NCBI GenBank assembly: GCA_025363755.1
Contig: JANYLQ010000002.1
Location: forward strand, 1-64,000
Source of the DNA: Hyphomicrobiales bacterium
GTDB taxonomy: Bacteria; Pseudomonadota; Alphaproteobacteria; Rhizobiales; Aestuariivirgaceae
Length of the DNA: 64,000 nt
Direction: 5' to 3'
In this document: positions 26,944 to 36,029 of the stretch, piece by piece
Numbering within the stretch: position 1 is the stretch's first letter
Layout of the letters: each line of letters opens with the position of its first letter
Program-made: the position numbers and the translations under genes
Notes under the pieces: generated by a model
What the model saw: only the letters and a program-made list of their open reading frames with translations
Told to the model about the DNA's origin: nothing
Database searches by the model: none

Positions 26944-27983
26944 GTTTCCTCAAACGGATAGATCGGCTGGCGGACTTTTTGAGCCACCGCCATCACCTTA
27001 AACAAATTACCCATTTGAGCAGCATCCGCAAGCCTGTTTGAAGCTGCTTTAAAATCTTCAAGTGCCTGTCCCTCGAGTTTCGCAGCCAGCTTCTCAGTGC
27101 GCATATCAATCCCCATGGCTTTCAGGAATTGCCCTTGGGTCAACATTGGTAACAACTCTGCGCCGCCTGAAATGAATGCCTTGGCCAAAGCTTCGAAATC
27201 GACATGGGCGGTGATATCCGCTTCGCCTGGTGAATCTAGAACTGAAGTGAATTCATGTTTGCGCAAAGCTTGGAGCGTGTCACCCGCCGCTGATTTTAAA
27301 TGCCCATAGTCGATCACCAACGCTGCGCCGCCATGTTTTGCAATATGATTGCCCAAATCTTCTGCGATAGCTTTTGAAACTGGTGAGACCTCATAAAGAC
27401 CCTCTTCGCCGGCCACAGGGGAAGAAGGAACTAAACCCATTTTCAACTCACCGTTACCAAGGCCAATACAACGCTGGAACCACCGCCCTGCCCGGTTTTC
27501 AAATTGTTGAATGGGTAAAGCATCGAAGAATTCATTGGCGATGATGAAGCTTGGCATGGCAGGCAGAGATTCAACCGTATCGTGCCATCGAACTTCGCCT
27601 AGTTTTGCCTTCTGAAGATGACGCAGCACGGGACTGGTTTCAACAAGATGAACTTCCGCGCCCTTTGCAAACTCAGGCACAGCTTTCACGGCGCGTAATA
27701 TATCGCCCATTAGAGTGCCACGACCAGGGCCTAGCTCAATCAAAGCAAACTTTTTCGGCGAGCCTAATGCAGCCCAGCTGTTTAACAACCAAACCCCAAT
27801 AAGTTCACCAAACACTTGGCTGATTTCAGGCGATGTCGTGAAGTCTCCCGCTGCGCCAAATGGATCACGCGTCATATAATAACCAAGCTGAGGATGGCCC
27901 AAACACAGAGCCATATAGCGATCAAGCGGCATCGGCCCCTCGGCCTCAATCATCGCGGCTATGAGTTCTTCCAGTTTTGTCAT
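26940..27983 (-). CDS. SAM-dependent methyltransferase, MidA/NDUFAF7 family
   Basis: 347 aa starting MTKLEELIAAMIEAEGPMPL. It shows GYYMTRDPFGAAGDFTTSPEISQVFGE and LIELGPGRGTLMGDILRA, the SAM-binding glycine motif, followed by IANEFFDALPIQQF. This is the protein arginine methyltransferase family that helps assemble mitochondrial complex I; the bacterial target is not established. Its start overlaps the lgt stop (ATGA) and its stop overlaps the pgeF start, so the three are coupled. Confidence 0.9.
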   Translation of the reverse strand: MTKLEELIAAMIEAEGPMPLDRYMALCLGHPQLGYYMTRDPFGAAGDFTTSPEISQVFGELIGVWLLNSWAALGSPKKFALIELGPGRGTLMGDILRAVKAVPEFAKGAEVHLVETSPVLRHLQKAKLGEVRWHDTVESLPAMPSFIIANEFFDALPIQQFENRAGRWFQRCIGLGNGELKMGLVPSSPVAGEEGLYEVSPVSKAIAEDLGNHIAKHGGAALVIDYGHLKSAAGDTLQALRKHEFTSVLDSPGEADITAHVDFEALAKAFISGGAELLPMLTQGQFLKAMGIDMRTEKLAAKLEGQALEDFKAASNRLADAAQMGNLFKVMAVAQKVRQPIYPFEET

Positions 27984-28810
27984 GTTTTGCGTGAGCGGAG
28001 CAAAAGCCAAAGGCCAACCATAACCAGCGGCAAAGACAGAACCATGCCCATCGTGATAAAGTTGGTCCCCAATAGATAGCCAAGCTGCCTATCGGGTTCG
28101 CGGAAATACTCAACGAAGATGCGAGATAAACCATAGCCAAGCGCAAATATTCCCGACGCCCTGCCCGGATGCGCTAACGCCTGAAATTTGTGGGTGCCGA
28201 TCCGCACCGCGATAAACAAGAACAATCCTTCGAGTATCGCTTCATAAATTTGGCTGGGGTGGCGGCCAAATGTTTCACCCGGAAAAATCACCGCCCATGG
28301 CACATCCGCGGCGCGGCCAAAAAGTTCGGCATTGATAAAGTTGGCAATACGCACAAACCCAAGTGCAGGCGGCACCGAGGCGGCGCCCAAATCCAACATT
28401 CTATCGAGGCCCATGCCGATTTTTTTGCCATAAAAATAGCAAGCAACCACAACGCCGAGAAAGCCGCCATGAAAAGACATGCCACCATCCCAGAATTTGA
28501 AGATGTCAAGTGGCGAGGCCAGATATTTCGGCAGATTATAAAACAAAACATAGCCAATCCGCCCACCGCCAACCACACCGAGGAAGAACCAGATGAACAT
28601 GTTATCAATTTGTAACGCGGTCATGGTGGGCTGCAACCGGCCCCATAGCGCTGTGTTGGCCACCAACCGCTTCATATACCAAGTGGCAAACAGCAATCCC
28701 GCAACATATCCAAGCCCATACCACTTTACGATAATGGGGCCGAGTTCGATGGCATTAGGGCTGATATTGGGAAATGGAATAGCTGCAAACATGCTGTTTC
28801 TGTGCCCCAT
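27980..28810 (-). CDS. lgt: Prolipoprotein diacylglyceryl transferase
   Basis: First enzyme of lipoprotein maturation: transfers diacylglycerol from phosphatidylglycerol to the lipobox cysteine. Seven hydrophobic segments are visible, with the Lgt signature near GGLLGG-like GRIGYVLFYNLP, FWDGGMSFHGGFLG (essential His) and RIANFINAELFGR. 276 aa from ATG 28810, preceded by GAGG; an internal ATG at 28792 gives 270 aa. First gene of the lgt-midA-pgeF-lipoprotein operon. Confidence 0.95.
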   Translation of the reverse strand: MGHRNSMFAAIPFPNISPNAIELGPIIVKWYGLGYVAGLLFATWYMKRLVANTALWGRLQPTMTALQIDNMFIWFFLGVVGGGRIGYVLFYNLPKYLASPLDIFKFWDGGMSFHGGFLGVVVACYFYGKKIGMGLDRMLDLGAASVPPALGFVRIANFINAELFGRAADVPWAVIFPGETFGRHPSQIYEAILEGLFLFIAVRIGTHKFQALAHPGRASGIFALGYGLSRIFVEYFREPDRQLGYLLGTNFITMGMVLSLPLVMVGLWLLLRSRKT

Positions 28811-28894
28811 TAACCTCTGAATCGCAAGTCACAGATTGATCTTGAAACGCGTAGCGAGAGTGCTTAGCTATGCGGTAACAAAGGAAATTGTATC

Positions 28895-29149
28895 ATGAAC
28901 GCACCCAACTCTTCCCGCTTTTTTGACGAACTCGCCAAATTGATGACCAGCGCAACCGGCGCGGCCCAGGGTGTTCGCAAGGAAGTTGATGGCCTAGTGC
29001 AAATTCAGGTCGAACGCGTGTTGAATAATCTCAATGTTGTGAAACGCGAAGAGTTCGATGTGGTGCGCGACATGGCCGAAAAGGCGCGATTGGAAAATGA
29101 CAGGCTGTCGACACGTATTGCGGCACTCGAAGCGCTGATTAAGAAATAA
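28895..29149 (+). CDS. ubiK: Ubiquinone biosynthesis accessory factor UbiK (BMFP family)
   Basis: 84-aa protein with an amphipathic N-terminal helix and a C-terminal coiled coil (residues 50-84) of the YqiC/BMFP type. AQGVRKEVDGLVQIQVERVL and VKREEFDVVRDMAEKAR are family hallmarks. It supports the aerobic ubiquinone pathway through UbiJ in enterobacteria. Divergent from lgt. Confidence 0.88.
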   Translation: MNAPNSSRFFDELAKLMTSATGAAQGVRKEVDGLVQIQVERVLNNLNVVKREEFDVVRDMAEKARLENDRLSTRIAALEALIKK

Positions 29150-29158
29150 TCTAAAATC

Positions 29159-29265
29159 GAGTCGGGTTGCGATTCTTTCAAATTAAATTCATGTGGAGGA
29201 ATCAGTGGTGATGTTGAAGCGTCACACAGCTTGTTCCACATTGTCCTCATAGTGCTCGATGATTC
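29159..29265. promoter_or_regulatory. Cluster of four GANTC sites upstream of the YbjN-like gene
   Basis: GAGTC (29159), GATTC (29171), GAATC (29199) and GATTC (29261) lie within 107 bases of a 138-base gap. GANTC is the target of the alphaproteobacterial cell-cycle methylase CcrM, and dense sites in promoters can make expression methylation-dependent. CcrM itself is not in the window. Confidence 0.4.
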
Positions 29266-29287
29266 GACGAGCCATGAGGAATAGTGA

Positions 29288-29785
29288 ATGTCGGCTCTAG
29301 AGCCCTATAGTCAGCCACACGCAAACCCACTTGACCGGGTGGAACGCCTAGCCGAAAGCCACGAATGGAGCGTTGATCGCACCAATGACCATGAAGTGGT
29401 GATGCAAGTGGCAGGCGGCTGGGCTGATCTGAATTTGTCATTTACATGGCGTGATGATTTAGAGTCGTTGCATTTTGCCTGCGTGCTAGATTTGCGCGTG
29501 CCGCCAAAACGTCGCGATGAAGTGGCGAAGCTTTTGGCGATAATAAATTCACAAATGATTCACGGCCATTTCGATTTATGGGCCGATGGCTCGATTGTAT
29601 ATCGTTATGCTTTGTTGTTGGCAGGCGGTGCCGAGGCCAATGATGCACAATGCGAAGCTGTTATTCGTATTGGCGTTGAGGCCTCGCAGCGCTATTATCC
29701 TGCAATTCAATTTGTGGTGTGGGCCGGGCATTCCGCTGAAGATGCCCTGCAATCCGCATTGCTTGAAACCATGGGTGAAGCGTGA
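29288..29785 (+). CDS. YbjN domain-containing protein
   Basis: 165 aa with the YbjN/type III chaperone-like fold. It has NPLDRVERLAESHEWSVDR at the N-terminus, then WADLNLSFTWRDDLESLHFAC, and VPPKRRDEVAKLLAIINSQM near the middle. The biochemical role of this soluble family is not settled. It forms a tightly packed operon with proC: its TGA overlaps the GTG start of proC. Confidence 0.85.
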   Translation: MSALEPYSQPHANPLDRVERLAESHEWSVDRTNDHEVVMQVAGGWADLNLSFTWRDDLESLHFACVLDLRVPPKRRDEVAKLLAIINSQMIHGHFDLWADGSIVYRYALLLAGGAEANDAQCEAVIRIGVEASQRYYPAIQFVVWAGHSAEDALQSALLETMGEA

Positions 29786-30603
29786 GCATAATTTTGAAAG
29801 GAACTTTGGTTCTCGCTGGTTGCGGCAAGATGGGCGGTGCCATGCTCGAAGGCTGGCTGAAGGCCGGCGCAGACCCTAAAAAAATTGTGGCCGTTGATCC
29901 CAAACCTCCTCACGAAGTTCTCGATGTCTTGGTGCAGCACCGCATTCGTCACAATCCGGATTTGGCGACAATTGACGATGCCGAGGTCATTGTTGTTGCT
30001 GTGAAACCGCAAGTGATGGATGATGTATTGCCCAATCTGGTTGTTCTAAAATCATCAAAACCACTTGTCCTTTCAGTGGCCGCGGGCAAAACCATCGCAA
30101 CATTTGCAAAACATTTTGGCGCGGAAGCCGCGATTATTCGCACCATTCCCAACACACCTGCAGCAATCGGACGAGGCATTACCGCCATGTCTGCCAACGC
30201 GAATGTTTCTTCTTTGCAAATGGAATTAGCGAACACACTTTTATCGTCTACGGGCGAAGTGGTGACGGTTGAAAATGAAAGCATGATTGACCTAGTGACC
30301 GCCGTTTCAGGCTCTGGCCCGGCTTATGTATTCTATTTGACGGAATGTTTGGCGATTGCGGGTGAAAAGATCGGTTTGCCACCTGCCCTTGCAATGCAGC
30401 TGGCGCGCGCCACGGTAGCGGGTTCTGGAGAGTTGATGAGGCAGACTGGGATTGACGCAGCCACATTGCGCCAGAATGTAACTTCACCGAATGGTACAAC
30501 ATATGCGGCGCTGCAAGTTTTGATGGCGGATGATGGGATGAAACCGCTGTTTGAGAAAGCAATCAAGGCAGCAGCAGATCGCTCAAAGGAACTCGCGAGT
30601 TGA
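29782..30603 (+). CDS. proC: Pyrroline-5-carboxylate reductase
   Basis: Last step of proline synthesis: reduces pyrroline-5-carboxylate with NAD(P)H. The Rossmann loop is near the start (LAGCGKMGGAMLEGWL). IRTIPNTPAAIGRGI and the VSGSGPAYVFYLTE signature in the C-terminal dimer domain are clear, as is the TSPNGTTYAAL segment. GTG start overlapping the previous stop codon; 273 aa. Confidence 0.95.
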   Translation: MSIILKGTLVLAGCGKMGGAMLEGWLKAGADPKKIVAVDPKPPHEVLDVLVQHRIRHNPDLATIDDAEVIVVAVKPQVMDDVLPNLVVLKSSKPLVLSVAAGKTIATFAKHFGAEAAIIRTIPNTPAAIGRGITAMSANANVSSLQMELANTLLSSTGEVVTVENESMIDLVTAVSGSGPAYVFYLTECLAIAGEKIGLPPALAMQLARATVAGSGELMRQTGIDAATLRQNVTSPNGTTYAALQVLMADDGMKPLFEKAIKAAADRSKELAS

Positions 30604-30941
30604 GTGGGCAAATTACTTTCGACGAATTCGAAAAAGTTGACATTCGCATTGGCACGATTATTGGCGTGGAACCTTTTCCCGAAGCCCGCAAACCCGCTTT
30701 CAAATTGAAAATCGATTTTGGCCCGGCTATTGGTATCAAGAAATCATCGGCGCAAATCACCAAGCACTATACAATCGAACAACTTTTGGGACGCCAAGTT
30801 GCGGCAGTCGTGAATTTTCCACCGCGCCAAATTGGACCTTTCATGTCAGAAGTTTTGACGTTGGGTTTCCCAGATGATGCAGGCGGCGTTGTGCTCATCG
30901 CCCCAAGCATAGCTGTTCCCAATGGGGGCAAGTTGTTCTGA
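30600..30941 (+). CDS. csaA: tRNA-binding protein CsaA
   Basis: 113-aa single-domain protein of the CsaA/EMAP-II-like tRNA-binding family: FEKVDIRIGTIIGVEPFPEARKP and VAAVVNFPPRQIGPFMSEVL are signatures. Described in Bacillus as having chaperone and tRNA-binding activity. A TTG start overlaps the proC stop (TTGA), which makes it the third coupled gene of this operon. Confidence 0.9.
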   Translation: MSGQITFDEFEKVDIRIGTIIGVEPFPEARKPAFKLKIDFGPAIGIKKSSAQITKHYTIEQLLGRQVAAVVNFPPRQIGPFMSEVLTLGFPDDAGGVVLIAPSIAVPNGGKLF

Positions 30942-30980
30942 TCAAAGAATCAGTTAGGTTTGATGTGAAAGGCAAAGCCC

Positions 30981-31595
30981 ATGGAACAGATCAACACAAT
31001 AACAGAACTCGAAGCCATCTATCATCAACAGCCTGTCCTGGCCTCAATGGCCAAAGAGATTCACTATCTCATTCCGCAATATCAAAAGCTGATTGAACTT
31101 TCACCTTTCGTCGCTTTGGCAACTATTGGCCCTGGCGGATTGGATTGCAGCCCGCGTGGCGATAATCAGGGCTTTGTGCGCGTGCTCGATCCAAAAACGC
31201 TTGCAATGCCTGACAGGCGCGGCAACAACCGCATTGATAGTCTGCGCAACATCGTTGCTAATCCTCGCGTGGCGTTATTGTTTTTCATTCCGGGCAGCGG
31301 CACAACATTCCGAGTAAATGGGCGCGCTCATTTGACGACCAATGTAGAGCTTTGCAAATCCTTTGAAGTGGAAGGCAATCTTCCGCGCTCGGTGATCGTC
31401 ATCAAAGTTGAAGCAGCTTACACACAATGCGCACGTGCGATTCTGCGCGCTGGACTTTGGGATTCTTCAAAGCATGTCGAAAAATCAGAAGTGCCAACGA
31501 TTGGTGAAATGCTGGAAGCTGTGACGCAAGGCAAGATCAACGCTGAAGAATATAATATCAATTGGCCTGTTCGTGCGAAAACCTCGATGTGGTAA
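30981..31595 (+). CDS. PPOX-class FMN-dependent flavoprotein
   Basis: 204 aa with a split-barrel pyridoxamine-phosphate-oxidase-like domain. Visible features are PFVALATIGPGGLDCSPRGDNQGFV, DRRGNNRIDSLRNIVANPRVALLFFIPG and FRVNGRAHLTT. This arrangement matches the MSMEG_1061 type of putative FMN or F420-binding reductases. Substrate unknown. Convergent to the sensor kinase gene with only two bases between them. Confidence 0.85.
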   Translation: MEQINTITELEAIYHQQPVLASMAKEIHYLIPQYQKLIELSPFVALATIGPGGLDCSPRGDNQGFVRVLDPKTLAMPDRRGNNRIDSLRNIVANPRVALLFFIPGSGTTFRVNGRAHLTTNVELCKSFEVEGNLPRSVIVIKVEAAYTQCARAILRAGLWDSSKHVEKSEVPTIGEMLEAVTQGKINAEEYNINWPVRAKTSMW

Positions 31596-31597
31596 TT

Positions 31598-32953
31598 TTA
31601 AATTGGAATGCGGACAGCAGCCCGTAAGCCACCAATGCTGCTATCATCGAGCTGAATGTCGCCGCCATGGGCCAACGCAATATCGAGGGCAATGGCCAAA
31701 CCCAATCCCGACCCTGTTTGGTCCAAATTGCGCGATTGATCCAGACGCACGAAAGGCCTGAACACGTCATCACGCAAATCTTCGGGAATGCCCGGGCCGT
31801 TATCGTCAATATAAAGCCAAAGCCGCTCGTCGCGAATTTCTCCCGATATCTCAACTAAGCTCCCATGGCGAACCGCGTTACTTATGAGATTGGTGAGCAG
31901 TCGTCGAAAAGCGTTGGTCTTCAACTGCAAAATTAATTTTGGCACATTCAAAATTTGAATATTTACGTTATCGCGTGCGAATGATTTGACGACTGAATTG
32001 ACGGCTTCTTGAACTTGAACAGAAGATATTTGCTCGCCACCATCACCGCGCACAAAGGCCATGTAATCTTCCAGCATATGCTGCATCTCAGCTACGTCTT
32101 CATGCAAAGGTTTGGTGCGTGCATTATCACCCAAAACCGCAAGGCCGAGTTTAAAGCGGGTTAAGATCGTACGCAAATCATGTGACACGCCAGCCAGCAT
32201 TGTGGTGCGCTGATCAACGTGGCGCGCGATGCGACGCTTCATATCAATGAAAGCCTCGCCAGCTAGCCGCACCTCAGTTGCGCCCTGCGGCTTAAATGCT
32301 TCAGCATCCCGGCCCTTACCAAAGGCCTGAGCTGCCCTCGTCAAATCTAAAATTGGATTGATCTGATTGCGCAAAAATATCACTGCGATTGATAACAGTG
32401 CGGTGGTCGACACGAGCATAAAAATCAATAAAAACGGGGCGCCGACGACGCGGCCACGATCCGTGAACACGCGCGCCGAAAAGATGAGACCCTTTTCAAC
32501 TTCGACCATTATCTGAACCTTGCCGCCAGCCACAGCACTTTCGATCCAATAATGATGGGACTTATCAGTGTTCAAATATTGTTGAATGCGTTGATCAAAG
32601 ACTGACAGATTGGGTTGAAAGTTTGTTGGCACTTCTTTGCCACGCGCATAATCAAAATCCATATGGAGCTGTTGGACAGCTGTTTTCTTAATTCCCTCGA
32701 GGGCGACATCAGACTTATCCGAATGCTCATAGCTGCTGATCAAAAGACCAATTTCGTTTGAAAGGGTATTTGCCAACACCAAAGTCTCATTATCCCAGTA
32801 GCGGAGGAGAATATAGCTCGCCACAATCAGCTGAAGAATAATTACCGGAATAATGAGAATAGCCATGGCGCGGCGATAAAGACCGGCCGGAGCATAACGT
32901 TCTAGCACCTCATTGAAGCGATCATAAAATGTGAGTTTGGGCTTCACATCCAT
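31598..32953 (-). CDS. Sensor histidine kinase (EnvZ/PetR-partner type)
   Basis: 451 aa. Two membrane helices (about residues 29-51 and 170-193) enclose a periplasmic sensor of about 120 residues. A HAMP linker is followed by the phospho-accepting GVSHDLRT (His258). The ATP domain has NLISNAVRHG (N box), DNGPGIP (G1) and GSGLGLAIA (G2). Three bases downstream of the response regulator gene, so the two form one signalling unit. The signal is unknown. Confidence 0.92.
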   Translation of the reverse strand: MDVKPKLTFYDRFNEVLERYAPAGLYRRAMAILIIPVIILQLIVASYILLRYWDNETLVLANTLSNEIGLLISSYEHSDKSDVALEGIKKTAVQQLHMDFDYARGKEVPTNFQPNLSVFDQRIQQYLNTDKSHHYWIESAVAGGKVQIMVEVEKGLIFSARVFTDRGRVVGAPFLLIFMLVSTTALLSIAVIFLRNQINPILDLTRAAQAFGKGRDAEAFKPQGATEVRLAGEAFIDMKRRIARHVDQRTTMLAGVSHDLRTILTRFKLGLAVLGDNARTKPLHEDVAEMQHMLEDYMAFVRGDGGEQISSVQVQEAVNSVVKSFARDNVNIQILNVPKLILQLKTNAFRRLLTNLISNAVRHGSLVEISGEIRDERLWLYIDDNGPGIPEDLRDDVFRPFVRLDQSRNLDQTGSGLGLAIALDIALAHGGDIQLDDSSIGGLRAAVRIPI

Positions 32954-32955
32954 GT

Positions 32956-33642
32956 TTAATACTGATCAATAAACAACGCATAGCCAGCGCCGCGCATAGT
33001 CTGCAAGTATTTTGGATTTGCAGAGTCGAGTTCTATTTTTTGGCGCAAGCGATTGATCTGCACATCAACGCTGCGTTCGTTTTCCTCTGCACCAGTAAGC
33101 GCCAACTGCAACCTGCTGAAAGCCTCACCTGGTTTTTGAGCCAAAATGCGCAATATGTCTTTTTCACGTGACGTGAGTTTTATGGCAATGCCACCCCGCA
33201 AAAACTCGCCCATCGCCAGATCAAATTGACAATCACCAAATGTGATTTTTCTTTGCTTAACGGATTTTGGCCCAGCGCGGCGCAACAATGATTGCAGACG
33301 GAGCAACAATTCTTTCGGCTCAAAAGGCTTTGACAAATAATCATCGCTTCCTGAGGAAAGTCCCGCGATGCGGTCTGTCGTTTCAGATAATGCTGAAAGC
33401 ATCAAAATAGGCACATCCTGCTTTTCGCCACGCAATGATTTAGCAAGGCTTAAGCCGCCCTCACCGGGCATCATCACATCCAGCACGATGAGATCAAACG
33501 CAATGCCCTCCATTTGTCTGCGTGCTTCTATGGCCGATGCAGCCGTGCTGACGCGGTAGTCGTTTTCCAAAAGATAAGACTTCAACAATTCGCGAATGCG
33601 CCGGTCATCATCCACAACCAAAATATGTGGCGATTCAACCAT
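32956..33642 (-). CDS. OmpR-family response regulator
   Basis: 228 aa. The receiver domain has acidic HILVVDDDRR, phosphorylation site Asp55 in LIVLDVMMPG, and the conserved Lys in DDYLSKPF. A C-terminal winged helix follows (LTSREKDILRILAQKPGEAFSR, then RSVDVQINRLRQKIE). Similar to PetR of Rhodobacter, encoded after a MarR-type gene (PetP). Its start overlaps the MarR stop by 8 bases. Confidence 0.92.
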   Translation of the reverse strand: MVESPHILVVDDDRRIRELLKSYLLENDYRVSTAASAIEARRQMEGIAFDLIVLDVMMPGEGGLSLAKSLRGEKQDVPILMLSALSETTDRIAGLSSGSDDYLSKPFEPKELLLRLQSLLRRAGPKSVKQRKITFGDCQFDLAMGEFLRGGIAIKLTSREKDILRILAQKPGEAFSRLQLALTGAEENERSVDVQINRLRQKIELDSANPKYLQTMRGAGYALFIDQY

Positions 33643-34132
33643 CGGGGTTTAAACCTTCGATCCATTTTTTTGCGACGATTTGATTTTCAGGATTGATCAA
33701 ATGGAAAAGCAGCGCCTGCAAATCAGATTTTTTATCGGTTTTGATTTCTTGAGCAGCTCGTTTGAAACGCGCGATCTGCGGCGCAATCAATTTTTGCCGC
33801 AGTGCTTCGCCCGAAGGCGTAAGATGGAGAAGCCTTTGACGACGGTCCTGTTCACCTTCGTTCTGAAACACATATTTCTTATCGATCAATTCTTTCAAAA
33901 CCCGCGCTAAACTCTGCTTAGTGATTTGTAATATATCAAGTAGGCGCGCCACTGTCATTCCCGGGTCCCGTCCCACAAAGTGCAACACGCGGTGATGGGC
34001 ACGGCCAAAGCCCAAACCTTCTAGAACATGATCAGGATCAGCCACAAAATCCCGGTAAGCAAAAAATAATAGCTCAACCAAAGCCACGGCTTCCGCCTCG
34101 TCCAATGCGTGATCTAAATTTATGTCAGTCAT
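33635..34132 (-). CDS. MarR-family transcriptional regulator (PetP-like)
   Basis: 165-aa winged-helix protein: GLGFGRAHHRVLHFVGRDPGMTVARLLDILQITKQSL-type HTH, then RVLKELIDKKYVFQNEGEQDRRQRLLHLTPSGE as the wing with the conserved DRR. The same MarR plus OmpR-regulator order is known as petP-petR in Rhodobacter. Divergent from ilvE, with an 83-base shared promoter region. Confidence 0.88.
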   Translation of the reverse strand: MTDINLDHALDEAEAVALVELLFFAYRDFVADPDHVLEGLGFGRAHHRVLHFVGRDPGMTVARLLDILQITKQSLARVLKELIDKKYVFQNEGEQDRRQRLLHLTPSGEALRQKLIAPQIARFKRAAQEIKTDKKSDLQALLFHLINPENQIVAKKWIEGLNPDG

Positions 34133-34215
34133 ATTGACATATTTTCCAGTTCTGTTAGTTTCATAACTGTTCTAGCAATCAAGCACGTCAATTCAAAACA
34201 GTTTAGGAGATTTCC

Positions 34216-35088
34216 ATGTCTATCATTCCATTTGACCAACGCGACGGCCATATTTGGATGAATGGCAAGGTCATTCCTTGGAAAGACGCGCATGTGCATG
34301 TGTTGACCCATGGGCTTCACTATGGCTCATCGGTGTTTGAAGGTGAGCGTGCCTATAACGGTAAAATTTTCAAATCTAAGGAACACACGCAGCGCTTCCG
34401 CAAATCAGCCCAGATCATGGATTTTGATTTGCCATTCACCGATGATGAGATCAACGCTGCAAAAGATGAAATCGTGGCGATCAGCGGTGGTGGTGATCAA
34501 TATGTTCGCCCTGTTGCCTTCCGCGGTTCCGAGATGATGGCGGTTTCGGCACAGAATAACACTATCCATGTGGCAATCGCCACATGGGGCTGGCCATCCA
34601 TGTTTGATCCCGAAACCAAGATGAAAGGCATTAAGCTCGACATCGCTGAATATCGCCGCCCTGATCCGATGTGCGCACCAGTTCATGCCAAGGCGGCCGG
34701 CCTCTATATGATCTGCACCATCTCAAAACATAAGGCTGAGAAAAAGGGTTACGCAGATGCCATGATGCTCGATTGGCAAGGACGGGTAGCTGAATGCACG
34801 GGTGCCAATATTTTCTTCATCAAGGACGGCGCCATCCACACGCCAATTGCCGATTGCTTCCTCAACGGCCTCACCCGTCAGACGGTTATCGCGCTGGCTA
34901 AAACGCAGGGCATGGAAGTGATCGAAACCCGCATCATGCCCGAAGAACTTTCGACTTTTAACGAGTGCTTTATCGTGGGTTCAGCAGCGGAAGTAACGCC
35001 CGTTGCCGAAATCGGCCCCTATAAATTCAAGCCCGGCAATATGAGCCGCAGTTTGATGGATGCTTATTCGAGTGCGGTGAGAGCGTAG
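34216..35088 (+). CDS. ilvE: Branched-chain amino acid aminotransferase
   Basis: 290-aa PLP class IV aminotransferase for Leu/Ile/Val. HGLHYGSSVFEGERAYNG is the N-terminal signature. The catalytic lysine is Lys159 in APVHAKAAGLY. VAECTGANIFFIKDG and LNGLTRQTVI complete the family pattern. TTAGGAG before the ATG. This neighbour of the MarR/response regulator genes recurs in alphaproteobacteria. Confidence 0.95.
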   Translation: MSIIPFDQRDGHIWMNGKVIPWKDAHVHVLTHGLHYGSSVFEGERAYNGKIFKSKEHTQRFRKSAQIMDFDLPFTDDEINAAKDEIVAISGGGDQYVRPVAFRGSEMMAVSAQNNTIHVAIATWGWPSMFDPETKMKGIKLDIAEYRRPDPMCAPVHAKAAGLYMICTISKHKAEKKGYADAMMLDWQGRVAECTGANIFFIKDGAIHTPIADCFLNGLTRQTVIALAKTQGMEVIETRIMPEELSTFNECFIVGSAAEVTPVAEIGPYKFKPGNMSRSLMDAYSSAVRA

Positions 35089-35157
35089 TTTGGAGAAGTG
35101 AAGTTGTGCGCAAAACGTGACACAGATTTGCCATAGATAAAATGGATTCAAATCGAT

Positions 35158-35781
35158 ATGAAACGGCGTCATATCCTTAAATTTGCGGCAGCTTTGCCTT
35201 TTACGAATTTTGTTTCAACTTCTGTGCAGGCAGAAGAACCTTTTGCCGTGTTTGCATCCGATTCGGATCAAGTTGAATACAAATACCGAAAGCGGGAGGT
35301 TGACTATCTATCAACCGAGCAGCAGGGAACGATCATCGTTGATACCAAGCACAAATATCTTTATTTCACATTAGCCAACAATCGCGCCATCCGTTTCGGA
35401 ATTGGTGTTGGGCGTGAAGGTGCACTCTGGGCTGGTGGCGCAACGATTAAGCGCAAAGCCAAATGGCCAAAATGGACGCCGACGCCAGAGATGTTGGCCA
35501 TCCATGAAAACTACCTACAATGGAAAGACGGCATGCCCGGCGGACCCGACAATCCTCTGGGTGCAAGGGCGATGTATCTTATACAAGATGACGGCTCCGA
35601 CCAAAGTTTCCGTATCCACGGTACGCCTGCGCCAAGCACGATTGGCCAAGCCACCACATCGGGTTGTTTCCGTATGTTGAACATAGATGTGATCGATCTC
35701 TATGACCGTGTGGAAATAGGCACTCGTGTTATGGTACCGGAAAAAAGTACGAATAAGTCTGCCGGACTTTTTGGGCTGTAG
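35158..35781 (+). CDS. L,D-transpeptidase (YkuD domain)
   Basis: 207 aa with an N-terminal signal peptide (MKRRHILKFAAALPF, cleaved near QAEE). The YkuD catalytic motif is complete: FRIHGTP with His154 and SGCFRML with Cys170 as nucleophile. It forms 3-3 peptidoglycan crosslinks or attaches proteins to the wall in the periplasm. The PDNPLGARAMYL segment is usual for the family. It appears monocistronic. Confidence 0.92.
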   Translation: MKRRHILKFAAALPFTNFVSTSVQAEEPFAVFASDSDQVEYKYRKREVDYLSTEQQGTIIVDTKHKYLYFTLANNRAIRFGIGVGREGALWAGGATIKRKAKWPKWTPTPEMLAIHENYLQWKDGMPGGPDNPLGARAMYLIQDDGSDQSFRIHGTPAPSTIGQATTSGCFRMLNIDVIDLYDRVEIGTRVMVPEKSTNKSAGLFGL

Positions 35782-35846
35782 CGATTGAGCTGCATAAAAT
35801 ATGGTTTCTTCGCTTCCCTTCCCAATAGAAACTGCTTCGAAAATAA

Positions 35847-36029
35847 CTATTCTTTATGGCATTGCCCTCGACCATCGGCTACTTCTCCAGCGCCGCAATG
35901 CACTGTGCAATCTTCAGCCCTTTGCGCACAAGCACCGCGCAACGATGAGCTGATACCATCTTGCACTTGCTCCCGTGTGCAAGCGGCCAAAGCAATTGCG
36001 CACACCATCATCAAAACTATTTTGCGCAT
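35847..36029 (-). CDS. Small lipoprotein
   Basis: 60 aa. MRKIVLMMVCAIALAACTRE carries a lipobox (LAAC, lipidated Cys17). The mature peptide of about 44 residues has four further cysteines (GACAQ, EDCTV, HCGAG, QCHK) that may form two disulfides. Its start lies 13 bases inside the upstream lipoprotein gene. Function unknown. Confidence 0.6.
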   Translation of the reverse strand: MRKIVLMMVCAIALAACTREQVQDGISSSLRGACAQRAEDCTVHCGAGEVADGRGQCHKE

